A stretch of DNA of 64,000 nucleotides. Source: Pseudanabaena yagii GIHE-NHR1 (GTDB taxonomy: Bacteria > Cyanobacteriota > Cyanobacteriia > Pseudanabaenales > Pseudanabaenaceae). The stretch is from the NCBI RefSeq assembly GCF_012863495.1, contig NZ_JAAVJL010000001.1:3095501-3159500 (forward strand). The letters run 5' to 3'. Under the pieces are notes generated by a model. That model worked only from the letters and a program-made list of their open reading frames with translations, did not search any database and was not told the DNA's origin. Below, in pieces: positions 11,833-21,973 of the stretch (its first letter is position 1; each line of letters opens with the position of its first letter). The translations under genes and the position numbers were made by a program.

Positions 11833-12960
11833 ATGACAAATCAGGGCAGTATAGCATCACCTAGATTTCGTGTTTATGGGGAGAGCGTAGAGTTTGAGAC
11901 TGAACGACATCTAGAATGGTTCTTTTGGTATACAGTTCTTCCCAAAATTGGACTGAAGCCACTCAAAAGTCAGTACACTTGCAGAGAAGGAATTTGTGAC
12001 ATATTAGCAAAAGGGAACCAGAATCAACTCGTCATCATAGAGTTAAAAAATGTTGAAGATTCTCATGTTATTGAACAAATTACTGCGTATTTCGATGCCC
12101 TTATCGAAGAAAAGCCCTTTAGTGAACAAATTGATTATACTAAACCTATTGACCTATACACTGTTTGTCCAACCTATAGGAATCGTACTGTAACAACATT
12201 AAAACACCACAAACTTAAATTTACTCTCTTATCTTATGCAGTAAAAAGCAGCAATCAAGGATTTATATTTACATTGTATGAATGGCTTACAAAGACAGAA
12301 ATAGCCAAAATAGACATACCAATAGCTGCTGAAATTGCACCTACACCTAATTTGCCTGACCCTCCAAAAGCTTTTGTTAATCTTTTAGGGAGTTGTTCAG
12401 AATGTGAAAAAATATGGGCTATTGAAATTCGTGGTCAGATTTATCAATTTGCTCAATCTTTAAACTATAGAATTTATGAGAAGCCAGATAGTAAATGGGT
12501 TCGGTTTGAAAGAAACAAACAAAATCCCATTGCTGAGATAGGTTGGGAAAACAAGAGAGAAAGTCTTGCTGTTTATCTATGGTTGCCATTTGTAACTATT
12601 AATGGACAATGGAATACAAGAGATAGTTATAAAAGAACTGCCATGATGAGACTTTGGATAGTTGATGGCATTGTTCAATATATTGCTTACATAGAAAACC
12701 AGAGAAAAAGTTGGTTGGTTGTTACTGATGAAGAAATTCAAACGGGCAAATTTACTAAACCTGTGAAATTACAGAAAAAAGGTCGTAGCGCTTATTGGAA
12801 AGGTCTAGCTATGCCCACGGATGTCTATCTTGATCTAATGGGATTTACTGCACATTCTCATTCTTTAAATTCTTTTGTAGAATTAGCACTTGAACATTCT
12901 TTACAGAGACTAACTAAAAGTCGCCAGAAGAATATTATCAAGGCAGAATCTAATTTTTAG
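11833..12960 (+). CDS. NucS/RecB-like PD-(D/E)XK endonuclease domain protein
   Basis: The chosen ATG at 11833 gives 375 residues. The frame is open upstream to 11695, but that extension is Ser-rich and looks non-coding. Residues about 18-110 resemble the C-terminal nuclease domain of NucS and related DUF91 proteins: Asp56 in GICDILAKG, Glu70 and Lys72 in IIELKN, and Gln82 in EQITAYFDAL. After a Pro-rich linker near 200 the C-terminal half (about 210-350) looks like the DUF5655 type of domain, which is a weak assignment. A nuclease role is inferred. The codons are more A/T-rich than in the neighbouring genes. Confidence 0.7.
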   Translation: MTNQGSIASPRFRVYGESVEFETERHLEWFFWYTVLPKIGLKPLKSQYTCREGICDILAKGNQNQLVIIELKNVEDSHVIEQITAYFDALIEEKPFSEQIDYTKPIDLYTVCPTYRNRTVTTLKHHKLKFTLLSYAVKSSNQGFIFTLYEWLTKTEIAKIDIPIAAEIAPTPNLPDPPKAFVNLLGSCSECEKIWAIEIRGQIYQFAQSLNYRIYEKPDSKWVRFERNKQNPIAEIGWENKRESLAVYLWLPFVTINGQWNTRDSYKRTAMMRLWIVDGIVQYIAYIENQRKSWLVVTDEEIQTGKFTKPVKLQKKGRSAYWKGLAMPTDVYLDLMGFTAHSHSLNSFVELALEHSLQRLTKSRQKNIIKAESNF

Positions 12961-13049
12961 CGATCGCCTTTACTGCACCTCAAACAAATAGTAATTTAGC
13001 TAAAACCTGATCCACTTAAAGCTATCGCTATTTTACTTTTATGCAAAAA

Positions 13050-13089
13050 AAGTAAAGAGAGGCTTGTACTCGCAAGCCTCTCTTTACTT
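13050..13089 (-). terminator. hairpin terminator of ilvD
   Basis: A perfect 17-bp stem (arms AAGTAAAGAGAGGCTTG and complement) lies just after the ilvD stop codon on the minus strand. Confidence 0.8.
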
Positions 13090-13097
13090 GCAATTAA

Positions 13098-14783
13098 CTA
13101 GAATAGATCTAAATCCGTTACAGCACCTTTGCTGCTAGTTGAAACAAGGGTGGCATATTTTGCCAGAACACCTTTGGTGTAGCGAGGAGCAGGCGCTTTC
13201 CAACTAGCACGGCGTGTGGCTAGTTCCTCCTCACTGATATTGAGTTGAATCAAACGCTGATGAGCATCAATCGTGATGGAGTCGCCTTCTTGGACTAAAG
13301 CGATCGTGCCACCAACATAGGCTTCAGGGGCAACGTGACCGACAACCATGCCATAGGTTCCACCAGAGAAACGTCCATCGGTGATTAAGCCAACGGAATC
13401 ACCTAGACCAGCACCGATAATTGCACTGGTAGGCGCTAACATTTCTCGCATACCAGGTCCACCCTTAGGTCCTTCATAGCGAATAACTAATACGTCTCCG
13501 GGATTGATCTTATTATCGAGAATCGCCGCGAGAGAATCTTCTTCCGATTCAAAAACACGAGCAGGTCCAGTGATGATCGGATTTTTGACACCAGAGATTT
13601 TAGCGACAGCACCTTCTTCAGCAAGATTGCCTCTAAGAATGGCGAGATGTCCTTGCTTGTACATAGGACGATCCCAAGGACGGATCACATCTTGATCGGC
13701 GCGAGGTTCGGCAGGAATATCTTTGAGAAGTTCCTCAACGGTTTGACCAGTAATCGTGATGCAGTCACCATGTAATAATCCATGAACTAAAAGCATCTTC
13801 ATCACTTGAGGAATACCACCTGCTTTGTGGAGATCGGTGGCAACATACTTTCCTGAAGGCTTGAGGTCGCAGAGAACAGGAACACGCTCACGAATGCGCT
13901 CAAAATCATCGAGGTTCCATTCCACACCTGCGGAATGGGCGATCGCTAAAAAGTGCAAGACCGCATTAGTGGAACCACCTACTGCCATAACCACAGAAAT
14001 GGCATTCTCAATCGACTTACGAGTGATGATGTCGCGAGGTAATAAATTATTGCGAATCGCATTTACTAGAACCGTACCCGCAAGTTCTGTATTGGTTGCC
14101 TTTTCAGGTGCAACGGCGGACATGGTGGAGGAATACATCAAGCTCATGCCCATTGCCTCAAATGCAGAAGACATAGTGTTAGCTGTGTACATCCCCCCAC
14201 AAGATCCAGCCCCCGGACAAGCATTACGCTCAACAGAATTAAGTCTTACTTCATCAATTCTGCCCGCACTGTATTGTCCGACCGCTTCAAAGGAGCTAAC
14301 TACCGTCAAGTCTTCACCATCTAAATGTCCGGGTTCAATTGTACCACCGTAGACAAATAATGCAGGAATGTTCATTCTAGCCATAGCAATCATCGCCCCT
14401 GGCATATTCTTGTCACAGCCCCCGATCGCTAAAACACCATCCATGCTCTGACCTGTGCAAGCAGTTTCGATGGAGTCCGCAATGACATCACGGGAAACGA
14501 GAGAATATTTCATCCCCTCAGTTCCCATGGAGATCCCATCGCTGATGGTGATTGTACCGAAAACTTGGGGCATCCCATTGGCGGCGCGGATTCCTGCCTC
14601 GGCGCGGATCGCTAGGGGGGCAATGCCCATGTTACAAGGGGTAATTGTGCTGTGGGCGCTTGCAACACCGACAATAGGTTTAGTAAAATCTGAGTCTTGG
14701 AAACCAACGGCGCGTAACATAGCGCGGTTAGGCGATCGCTGAACGCCTTCGGTAATTGCACGACTGCGGCGATTATCGGACAT
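13098..14783 (-). CDS. ilvD: dihydroxy-acid dehydratase
   Basis: IlvD dehydrates 2,3-dihydroxy-isovalerate and 2,3-dihydroxy-3-methylvalerate in branched-chain amino acid synthesis, using an iron-sulfur cluster. The 561-residue protein contains the cluster and substrate motifs GGCDKNMPG and [16 protein letters not shown], and the C-terminal GRFSGGTYG and GHVAPEA motifs. The length matches the family. It starts at ATG 14783 and lies divergently from the small lipoprotein gene at 14873. Confidence 0.96.
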   Translation of the reverse strand: MSDNRRSRAITEGVQRSPNRAMLRAVGFQDSDFTKPIVGVASAHSTITPCNMGIAPLAIRAEAGIRAANGMPQVFGTITISDGISMGTEGMKYSLVSRDVIADSIETACTGQSMDGVLAIGGCDKNMPGAMIAMARMNIPALFVYGGTIEPGHLDGEDLTVVSSFEAVGQYSAGRIDEVRLNSVERNACPGAGSCGGMYTANTMSSAFEAMGMSLMYSSTMSAVAPEKATNTELAGTVLVNAIRNNLLPRDIITRKSIENAISVVMAVGGSTNAVLHFLAIAHSAGVEWNLDDFERIRERVPVLCDLKPSGKYVATDLHKAGGIPQVMKMLLVHGLLHGDCITITGQTVEELLKDIPAEPRADQDVIRPWDRPMYKQGHLAILRGNLAEEGAVAKISGVKNPIITGPARVFESEEDSLAAILDNKINPGDVLVIRYEGPKGGPGMREMLAPTSAIIGAGLGDSVGLITDGRFSGGTYGMVVGHVAPEAYVGGTIALVQEGDSITIDAHQRLIQLNISEEELATRRASWKAPAPRYTKGVLAKYATLVSTSSKGAVTDLDLF

Positions 14784-14872
14784 AGTTCAAATCTCTTGAG
14801 TTAGCTTAACTAAAACATTTTAGAATTTTTAGACCCCAGCAGAATAAATTTGGACTATCGGCAATCACCATA

Positions 14873-15322
14873 ATGCAACTTCAAAAGTCTTCATTCCATA
14901 CTTCATCGAGTCGGCTCAATCGTTACAATGTTCTTGGTATGACTGCTTTGAGTATGGGATTACTCCTATATGGTTGTGGGGAAAATCGAGTTACTCAATG
15001 TAACAAATTTGTTACGGTTGCGAATAAAACCAAAGATTTAGTAGCTCCCAAGGATGCGGCAGGCTTTACGCAGCTTGCGGACAAAATTGATCAAATTCGT
15101 ACTGAGACGCAAGCGATCGCCGTTAAGGATTCACAGCTTAAGGAGTTGCAAACTAAACTCTTGAGTATGTATGGGGATGTGTCATCGGCGCTAAAGGCTC
15201 AGGCAAAGGCGGTAGAGGCGAAGGATACTAATGCTCAGACCAAAGCTAAGCAGGATTTAGAAACGGCAGCAGGTAAGGAGAGCGATTTGGTCGATTCGAT
15301 AAATACCCTATGTGCCAAATAA
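14873..15322 (+). CDS. small lipoprotein, unknown function
   Basis: The 149-residue protein has a hydrophobic stretch ending in a lipobox-like LLLYGCGEN near residue 35, so it is probably a lipoprotein. The mature part is helical and Lys/Ala-rich (TKDLVAPKDAAGF, LKAQAKAVEAKD), with two further cysteines, one near each end. Similar small cyanobacterial proteins exist, but I cannot assign a role. Its 3' end overlaps the Uma2 gene by 13 bases, so the two are probably co-transcribed. Confidence 0.65.
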   Translation: MQLQKSSFHTSSSRLNRYNVLGMTALSMGLLLYGCGENRVTQCNKFVTVANKTKDLVAPKDAAGFTQLADKIDQIRTETQAIAVKDSQLKELQTKLLSMYGDVSSALKAQAKAVEAKDTNAQTKAKQDLETAAGKESDLVDSINTLCAK

Positions 15323-15963
15323 CCCTAAAACCTACTCAGCAATGGCAGCAAGCGACTTGGCAAGACTATGAAGCTCTGCGAGATGAGGAAAATAGCGATC
15401 GCTGTAAATTGTTTTTCGATAATCAACGCTTGTGGGTAGAAAGAGGAGCAGAAGGAATAAATCATGCTCAATTTAGCGCTTTGATCCCTATGCTTTTTGC
15501 TGTTTGGGCAGCAAAATTTCCAAATGTCAAATTAAGTACTTTTGGCGGCTGTCAGTTAGAAAAAAAGGGACGTAGAGCGATTGCTCCCGATATTGTTGTG
15601 TATGTTGGTGAAGATGTACCCACTCGGAAAACTGGTCAATCGCGGTTTATTGATCTGGACAATTGGCGATCGCCTAATTTAGTTGGTGAAATCTCTGATA
15701 CAACTTTGGTGATCGATTTAGATGAAAAGAAGCGACTGTACGCAGATTTAGGGATTTCTGAATATTGGGTGATTGATGTTCGTGCTTATCGCCTATTTGC
15801 TTTTAAACTAGATGAAACTGGCGTTTATCAACAATGCGAAGTTTCTCATGTTTTGCCAAATTTAGCGATCGCCTTGTTAGAACAAACCGTGGAATTGTTA
15901 GCTACAAAAACGAATACTGAAACCGCAATCTGGTTTTCACAACAAATTGCCACATATTCTTAG
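15310..15963 (+). CDS. Uma2 family (DUF820) putative endonuclease
   Basis: The 217-residue protein matches the Uma2 family, a PD-(D/E)XK-like fold greatly expanded in cyanobacteria. Recognisable features are the N-terminal WQDYEALRD, the APDIVVYVG strand holding the active-site Asp, LVGEISDTT with the acidic residue, KKRLYADLGISEYWVID with the conserved Lys, and the final AVxxLxQ-like region. The family's biological role is not established. Translation is probably coupled to the preceding lipoprotein gene. Confidence 0.85.
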   Translation: MCQITLKPTQQWQQATWQDYEALRDEENSDRCKLFFDNQRLWVERGAEGINHAQFSALIPMLFAVWAAKFPNVKLSTFGGCQLEKKGRRAIAPDIVVYVGEDVPTRKTGQSRFIDLDNWRSPNLVGEISDTTLVIDLDEKKRLYADLGISEYWVIDVRAYRLFAFKLDETGVYQQCEVSHVLPNLAIALLEQTVELLATKTNTETAIWFSQQIATYS

Positions 15964-15992
15964 GATATTGGCGGAGAAAAGTGCCGCCGATA

Positions 15993-16457
15993 TCAAATTC
16001 TGAGATTTTTAAACCAAGCTTGCAATAATTCTTGGCATTCTCTCTCGCGAATTCCTGCGATCGCTTCCAACTTGTGAAAAGACACAGGACTATCGGGTAA
16101 ATTGGCTACTGTCCGAATTGAGCCTGTTTTGGAATCATCAGCACCGTAAACTAAAGTACTAATCCGCGCTTGCAAAATTCCTCCTGCACACATGGGACAG
16201 GGTTCTAAAGTGACATAGAGGGTGCAACCCGTTAAATGCCAATCTCTTAATATGCGTGAAGCCTCACGAATCGCTACAATCTCAGCATGGGCAGTAGGAT
16301 CTTGATCTCGCTCTTTGCGATTTACTCCTGTGGCGATCATACTCCCTTGATTATCGACAATAATCGCCCCTACAGGAATTTCTCCCGCCTCTCCTGCCTG
16401 TTGTGCCAAGGAGATCGCTTGATCCATCCAATTTTGATGAGTTTGTAGGTTTTTCAT
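15993..16457 (-). CDS. tadA: tRNA-specific adenosine deaminase
   Basis: TadA converts A34 to inosine in the anticodon of tRNA-Arg(ACG). The 154-residue protein has the zinc-dependent deaminase signature: His57 and Glu59 in AHAEIVAI, and the zinc cysteines 87 and 90 in PCPMCAG. The GAIIVDNQG strand near the N-terminus also fits. It is divergent from metG, with 73 bp between the starts. Confidence 0.93.
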   Translation of the reverse strand: MKNLQTHQNWMDQAISLAQQAGEAGEIPVGAIIVDNQGSMIATGVNRKERDQDPTAHAEIVAIREASRILRDWHLTGCTLYVTLEPCPMCAGGILQARISTLVYGADDSKTGSIRTVANLPDSPVSFHKLEAIAGIRERECQELLQAWFKNLRI

Positions 16458-16530
16458 TACTTTTGGTGAAAAATGTTACATTTACCACCATTTTTTTGCA
16501 AAATGGTATTAGCCGTGAATTGAGTACCCT

Positions 16531-18105
16531 ATGTCTTTAGAACCGATTGCTTTAACTACACCACTTTTTTACGTCAACGATCGCCCACATATTGGCAGTG
16601 CCTATCCGACGATCGCTGCCGACGCTTTTGCACGGTTCTATCGGCTCAAAGGTCATCCTGTGATGTTTGTGACAGGCACAGATGAGCATGGACAAAAAAT
16701 TCAGCGCACTGCCGAAAAAAATAATCTATCCCCCCAAGAACATTGCGATCGCACTGTTGCGGAATTTTATGTGCTTTGGGAAAAGTTTAATATTCGCTTT
16801 GATCGCTTCACGCGCACCACTGCACCCAAACATCAGGCGATCGTGAATGAGTTTTTTCAACGGGTCTACGATTCGGGTGACATTTACTTAAATCAGCAAA
16901 AAGGCTGGTACTGCGTCGCTTGCGAAGAATTTAAAGAAGAGCGAGAACTTCCCGCCAGCCATCATTGCCCAATCCATACCAATGTTGTGTGCGAATGGCG
17001 CGACGAACCCAACTATTTCTTCCGTTTATCGAAATATCAAGACGCACTCGATCAATTTCACGAAGCGAACCCTGACTTTATTCAGCCTGAAAGCCGCCGC
17101 AACGAAGTCCTCGGCTTTATGAAGCAAGGCTTGCAGGACTTTTCGATCTCTCGCGTTAATCTTGACTGGGGCTTTCCGATTCCTACCGATCCCACCCATA
17201 CTATTTATGTTTGGTTTGATGCCTTGCTTGGCTATGTGACGGCTCTGCTCGATCCTGAGGATGAGCCGACGCTAGAAAATGCTCTCAAGAAGTGGTATCC
17301 CTTCAATTTGCATATCATTGGTAAAGATATCTTAAGATTTCATGCGATTTATTGGCCAGCGATGTTGATGTCGGCGGGACTATCTTTACCAAAGCGCGTA
17401 TTTGGTCATGGTTTGCTGACAAAGGATGGTCTCAAAATGGGCAAGACCTTAGGCAATACGATTGATCCCTATGATCTCGTCGATCGCTTTGGTGCAGATG
17501 CCATTCGTTACTACTTCTTAAAAGAAATTGAATTTGGCAAAGATGGTGACTTTAGCGAAGAGAGATTCATCTCAATTGTCAATGCTGATCTCGCTAATAG
17601 CCTTGGCAATTTACTCAATCGCAGTCTAGGAATGGCAAATAAATATTGCCAAGGAACTATACCTGCACATGATCCCAGCGATTCCAGTGATGTATCAAAT
17701 TTAATTAAACCAGTGATCGAACAGGCATCAAATTTAGGCGATCGCGTGGCAATTGATTATCAAAATCTTAATTTTCGATCTGCTTGCGAAAAAATCTTAG
17801 AGTTGATCTGGAATTGCAACAAATTAATTGATGAGACCACACCGTGGAAACAATTTAAAGCAGGAAAACAAAAAGAAGTTAATGAAACTTTGTATACTTT
17901 GTTAGAGTCTGTAAGAATTGCAGTCTATCTGTTTTCCCCAATTACATCAAATCTCAGCATTGCTGCCTATCAACAATTAGGATTAAGTTTTGATGAAGCC
18001 AATCCACCTGATTGGAGTCATACAAATTGGGGAATACTACAATCAGGTCAGCCTCTCGCAACACCCACTCCTATCTTTCAACGTATTGAAAATACTAGGT
18101 TTTAG
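16531..18105 (+). CDS. metG: methionyl-tRNA synthetase
   Basis: MetG charges tRNA-Met. The 524-residue protein has the HIGH-like motif HIGSAYPT near residue 20 and the KMSKS-like motif KMGKTLGN near residue 310. The connective region (WYCVACEEFKEERELP with a later HCPIH) carries zinc-knuckle-like cysteines. The C-terminal anticodon-binding helical domain ends without the tRNA-binding EMAP-like extension found in longer MetG proteins. It is a single-gene unit. Confidence 0.96.
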   Translation: MSLEPIALTTPLFYVNDRPHIGSAYPTIAADAFARFYRLKGHPVMFVTGTDEHGQKIQRTAEKNNLSPQEHCDRTVAEFYVLWEKFNIRFDRFTRTTAPKHQAIVNEFFQRVYDSGDIYLNQQKGWYCVACEEFKEERELPASHHCPIHTNVVCEWRDEPNYFFRLSKYQDALDQFHEANPDFIQPESRRNEVLGFMKQGLQDFSISRVNLDWGFPIPTDPTHTIYVWFDALLGYVTALLDPEDEPTLENALKKWYPFNLHIIGKDILRFHAIYWPAMLMSAGLSLPKRVFGHGLLTKDGLKMGKTLGNTIDPYDLVDRFGADAIRYYFLKEIEFGKDGDFSEERFISIVNADLANSLGNLLNRSLGMANKYCQGTIPAHDPSDSSDVSNLIKPVIEQASNLGDRVAIDYQNLNFRSACEKILELIWNCNKLIDETTPWKQFKAGKQKEVNETLYTLLESVRIAVYLFSPITSNLSIAAYQQLGLSFDEANPPDWSHTNWGILQSGQPLATPTPIFQRIENTRF

Positions 18106-18478
18106 ACAGTTTTTAATGCTTGAGCATCGTCTTGTTTGTCACTTTTTTTCAATATTAATTTCCCCAAAATATACTCCTATGAGTATATTTACTTATAGTG
18201 TATAATCGAAGATAAGCTATAAAAATAAGTTATTTATTAATATAGTTTTATTATAAAAAAACATCTTATATTTTTAGATTCACTTTAATTTTTTTTAAAA
18301 TTTATTCAAAATTTATTCAAAATTTATTTTTGACGGTCTTGGGATAAGGCTAATTGTCTTGTTAAAAGTTACTTTGAACGTCCACCGCTAGTCCCCAATA
18401 GACTATGCGTTAGTTTATTAAAAAGTTTTAAGAGGTTCTTCTGAATTAGGTAAACACTTAGGACGGTTTTAAGTATCC
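18106..18478. other. A+T-rich intergenic region
   Basis: No gene is seen. The stretch is very A+T-rich, with a short tandem repeat of AAAATTTATTC near 18297-18330 and a TATACTCCTATGAGTATA palindrome near 18169. It presumably contains the promoter of the NYN gene. Confidence 0.45.
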
Positions 18479-19171
18479 ATGCTAATACCAAAGCTTCATC
18501 CCACAGCACTAGATAACAAACGTTCTATAGGCAAAAATATGTTACCTTTCGAGCAAGATTCTGGATTTAAGCCAGACCAAATTTTAGAAAACCGAGGGCG
18601 CGTTGCCATCTTTATAGATGGCTCTAATCTTTTCTACGCAGCGCTCCAACTTGGGATCGAAATTGACTATACAAAGTTACTTTTGTGTCTTACCGATGGC
18701 TCACGTTTACTCAGAGCCTTTTTCTATACAGGGGTTGATCGCACCAATGAAAAACAACAAGGCTTCTTGTTGTGGATGCGGCGCAATGGCTATCGGGTAA
18801 TTTCTAAGGAACTAGTGCAACTGCCCGATGGTTCTAAAAAAGCGAACCTTGATGTGGAAATAGCGGTGGATATGATGGCGCTCATCGGCTCCTATGACAC
18901 AGCCGTACTAGTTAGCGGTGATGGGGATCTCGCCTACGCGGTTGATGCAGCAAGCTATCGAGGTGTGCGCGTTGAGGTAGTTAGCCTGCGATCGATGACT
19001 AGCGATCATTTGATTAACGTTGCTGATCGCTATGTTGATCTCGAAGCCATTAAAGAGGATATTATGAAAATATCGCGTCCTCAATCCTCCAGTCCCGCAC
19101 CAGCTATTGCTAGTTATACCTATCGACCAATTTCTGGTATTGCGGCTCTTGATAGCGATCGCGACAACTAG
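18479..19171 (+). CDS. NYN-domain protein, LabA/DUF88 family
   Basis: The 230-residue protein contains a PIN-like NYN domain: FIDGSNLFYAA with the first metal-binding Asp near residue 43, LDVEIAVDMM, and the VLVSGDGDLAY acidic cluster. These are the hallmarks of the LabA group, whose founding Synechococcus member influences circadian output. Some NYN proteins are RNases. The second ATG at 18539 (MLPFEQDSG) is an equally possible start. The C-terminal tail after about 195 is Ser/Pro-rich and probably disordered. Confidence 0.8.
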   Translation: MLIPKLHPTALDNKRSIGKNMLPFEQDSGFKPDQILENRGRVAIFIDGSNLFYAALQLGIEIDYTKLLLCLTDGSRLLRAFFYTGVDRTNEKQQGFLLWMRRNGYRVISKELVQLPDGSKKANLDVEIAVDMMALIGSYDTAVLVSGDGDLAYAVDAASYRGVRVEVVSLRSMTSDHLINVADRYVDLEAIKEDIMKISRPQSSSPAPAIASYTYRPISGIAALDSDRDN

Positions 19172-19568
19172 GCAAGGTAATTGCAATATAACTAATAGTT
19201 ATCATTAGTAATTACCTATGGATATTTTCATTTGTTGCAACGGCAACTAGGTTTAAGCGGAATAAGTACTGGCGACAAGCTAACTCTGAAAAGCTAAATT
19301 GCAAAAATATTGACAGAAGTTGCCATTGTCAATATATTATAGAGTTCGCTGTAAAATATGCTGTCTTCGTAATTTGCTCTTGCTGATTGTAGCTAACCCA
19401 CTGCATAAAACGCACGCTCGCACGAAGATTGAGTTGTACAGCCATTCGCCCCAAAGGTTCTCTCAAAATTTATCTAAAAATTATTTTTAGAGCAACCACA
19501 ATTTAATCAAACCTTAGATTTGGGGCAACCATAACATTGAAAACTGACAACAAATTGGGAGACTTATA
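19172..19568. other. leader/promoter region of the ribosomal protein operon
   Basis: No gene is visible. In particular there is no rpmJ, infA or adk reading frame upstream of rpsM, where many cyanobacteria have them. This region probably holds the operon promoter. A sequence TATTATAGAG at about 19334 is a plausible -10-like element but is not proved. Confidence 0.45.
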
Positions 19569-19952
19569 GTGGCTCGCATTGCAGGAGTTGACCTTCCTCG
19601 TGACAAGCGCATCGAAATAGGACTAACGTACATATACGGAATCGGTCTAACTAGCGCCAAAAAAATCTTAGCAGCTACCAAAATAAACCCTGATACAAGG
19701 GTTAAAGATCTTACTGATCCTGAAGTAACGACTTTACGCCAAGAGGTAGAATCCAACTTTCAAGTAGAGGGCGATCTGCGTCGTCTTGAAGGTTTAAGCA
19801 TCAAACGCCTAGTAGACATCGGTTGCTACAGAGGTCGTAGACATCGTATGGGTCTTCCTGTGCGCGGACAACGTACTCGCACCAATGCTCGTACCCGTCG
19901 TGGCGGTCGTCGCACTGTTGCAGGTAAGAAGAAGGCTCCAGGTAAGAAGTAA
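19569..19952 (+). CDS. rpsM: 30S ribosomal protein S13
   Basis: S13 sits in the head of the small subunit and contacts the P-site tRNA and the large subunit. The 127-residue sequence starts with a GTG codon ([14 protein letters not shown]), contains the helix-hairpin [14 protein letters not shown], and ends in the basic [20 protein letters not shown] tail. It is the first gene of a seven-gene translation and RNA polymerase cluster. Confidence 0.97.
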   Translation: MARIAGVDLPRDKRIEIGLTYIYGIGLTSAKKILAATKINPDTRVKDLTDPEVTTLRQEVESNFQVEGDLRRLEGLSIKRLVDIGCYRGRRHRMGLPVRGQRTRTNARTRRGGRRTVAGKKKAPGKK

Positions 19953-19972
19953 TTAAGGATTAATACGAAACT

Positions 19973-20368
19973 ATGGCTCGTCAAACAACACGTAGAACTG
20001 GCGCACGCAAGAATAAGCGTAATGTTCCTAATGGAGTCGCTTACATCCAGTCTACTTTCAACAATACTATCGTCACGATCGCTGACACCGTAGGTGACGT
20101 AATCTCTTGGTCTTCGGCTGGTGCGAGCGGCTTTAAGGGTGCGAAGAAGGGTACTCCATTTGCAGCCCAAACTGCTGCTGAATCTGCTGCAAGAAGAGCG
20201 ATCGAACAAGGAATGCGCCAAGTTGAAGTGATGGTAACAGGTCCTGGATCTGGTCGTGAAACCGCAGTCAGAGCTTTGCAAGCTGCTGGTTTGGAAATCA
20301 CCTTGATCCGTGATATTACCCCCATCCCTCACAATGGTTGCCGTCCTCCTAAGCGCAGACGTGTATAA
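19973..20368 (+). CDS. rpsK: 30S ribosomal protein S11
   Basis: S11 lines the mRNA exit platform of the small subunit. The 131-residue protein contains [31 protein letters not shown] and the C-terminal [16 protein letters not shown]. It follows rpsM by 20 bp. Confidence 0.98.
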   Translation: MARQTTRRTGARKNKRNVPNGVAYIQSTFNNTIVTIADTVGDVISWSSAGASGFKGAKKGTPFAAQTAAESAARRAIEQGMRQVEVMVTGPGSGRETAVRALQAAGLEITLIRDITPIPHNGCRPPKRRRV

Positions 20369-20476
20369 CCAATTACGAATTAGCAATTAAAAATTAAATT
20401 CGTAATTCGTAATTTCTCAATTCTCTAATTTCCCCTTTGATTTTCGTTTACTCTTGCAGACTAAGTCGGTACAAAT

Positions 20477-21430
20477 ATGGCACAGTTTCAGGTTGAGTGC
20501 GTTGCATCCCACACAGAAAAAGATAATAGCCAGTACAGCCAATTTGTACTGGAACCACTAGAGCGGGGGCAAGGCATTACCATTGGAAATGCGCTCAGAC
20601 GGGTATTGCTCTCCAATCTTGAGGGTGCGGCCGTCACTGCTGTTCGCATTGCTGGTGTCAACCATGAGTTTGCGACGATTCCAGGCGTGCGGGAAGACGT
20701 TTTGGATTTGATGCTCAACCTGAAGGAACTAGTGTTGAAGTCTTACAGCTCAGCACCACAGATCATTCGTTTGGTAGAGCGTGGTCCAAAGCTAGTCACT
20801 GCCACTAGTTTTCATTCTTTGCCCTCAGACATTGAGATCGTTAATCCTAACCAATACATCGCTACCCTCAGTGAGGGTGCAACCTTGGAAATGGAACTAA
20901 CGATTGAACGCGGCAAAGGTTATCGTTCCGTAGACCGCTCTAAAGAAGACCACAGTTCTCCAATCGACACGCTCAAAATTGATGCTGTGTTTATGCCTGT
21001 GCGTAAGGTCAAGTATGAGATTAAGGACGCTCGGATCGGTGATGCGATCAATAAAGAGAGTCTCCAAATTGATATTTGGACTAATGGCAGCATTACACCT
21101 CAAGAGGCTCTTAGCCAAGCCGCTAGTGTCTTGGTGAGTTTATTCTCTCCCTTGCAGGAAATCACTCTTGCGCCTTCATTACCTCAAGAGCGTGATGAGC
21201 AGGATGAGACTAAGCAAATTCACATTGAGGAATTGCAACTGTCGGTCAGAGCTTACAACTGTCTCAAACGCGCACAGATCAATACTGTGGCGGATTTGCT
21301 GGAGTACACTCAAGACGATCTACTAGAGATCAAAAACTTTGGTCAGAAGTCGGCTGAGGAAGTTATGGATGCGCTCAAGCAGCATCTTGGCTTGACCTTG
21401 ACCGAATCTAAGACTTCTAAAGTTTTATAA
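20477..21430 (+). CDS. rpoA: RNA polymerase alpha subunit
   Basis: The 317-residue alpha subunit dimerises to nucleate RNA polymerase assembly. The N-terminal domain (about 1-230) contains GNALRRVLLSNLEGAAV. After an acidic linker (DEQDETKQ) the C-terminal domain (about 245-305) shows ELQLSVRAYNCLKRAQINTV and NFGQKSAEEVMDAL, the DNA and activator contact surface. The 108-bp gap after rpsK holds an imperfect inverted repeat (CAATTACGAATTAG and AATTCGTAATT) but no gene. Confidence 0.98.
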   Translation: MAQFQVECVASHTEKDNSQYSQFVLEPLERGQGITIGNALRRVLLSNLEGAAVTAVRIAGVNHEFATIPGVREDVLDLMLNLKELVLKSYSSAPQIIRLVERGPKLVTATSFHSLPSDIEIVNPNQYIATLSEGATLEMELTIERGKGYRSVDRSKEDHSSPIDTLKIDAVFMPVRKVKYEIKDARIGDAINKESLQIDIWTNGSITPQEALSQAASVLVSLFSPLQEITLAPSLPQERDEQDETKQIHIEELQLSVRAYNCLKRAQINTVADLLEYTQDDLLEIKNFGQKSAEEVMDALKQHLGLTLTESKTSKVL

Positions 21431-21521
21431 GAGTATCTCTATAAAAGTTCTATAAAAATGGCAGTATTTGGCAGCTTTAGTTTCACAAATATTGCATTCA
21501 ACATTCATCTAGTACACACCT

Positions 21522-21956
21522 ATGCGTCACCGTTGTAAAACACCCCAGCTTAATAAGGCTGCTGACCAGCGCAAAGCTCTCCTACGTGCTTTGACGACTG
21601 AGTTAATCCTCAGAGGCGAAATTAAAACCACTAGAGCAAGAGCTAATGCTGTTCGCACTACTGCCGATCACATCATTACCCTTGCTAAAAATGGTTCTTT
21701 GCACGCTCGTCGCCAAGCGATCGCCTATTTATACGATATTTCGGTTAAGGATGGCGAACCCGTGAGCGATCGCGTTCAAACTAAGACCAAGCAAGAGCAA
21801 TTACCTGAAGAAGAGCGCGTTACTAGCTTAGTAGACTTACTGTTTAGCCAAGCTAAAGAACGTTATGCCGATCGTAATGGTGGCTATACCCGTATTGTTC
21901 GCACGGTCAGTCGTCGTGGCGACAATTCCGAAATCGCGATTTTGCAACTGGTATAA
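21522..21956 (+). CDS. rplQ: 50S ribosomal protein L17, with internal insertion
   Basis: L17 lies near the peptide exit tunnel. The N-terminal [20 protein letters not shown] and C-terminal [20 protein letters not shown] are standard. At 144 residues it is about 28 longer than the usual 116 of cyanobacterial L17. The extra residues lie between AIAYLYD and [13 protein letters not shown] (roughly residues 72-103) and are charged ([15 protein letters not shown]). The reading frame is intact across the insertion, so it is probably a lineage-specific loop. Confidence 0.96.
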   Translation: MRHRCKTPQLNKAADQRKALLRALTTELILRGEIKTTRARANAVRTTADHIITLAKNGSLHARRQAIAYLYDISVKDGEPVSDRVQTKTKQEQLPEEERVTSLVDLLFSQAKERYADRNGGYTRIVRTVSRRGDNSEIAILQLV

Positions 21957-21973
21957 GCAGTTCAATTCCTGAG

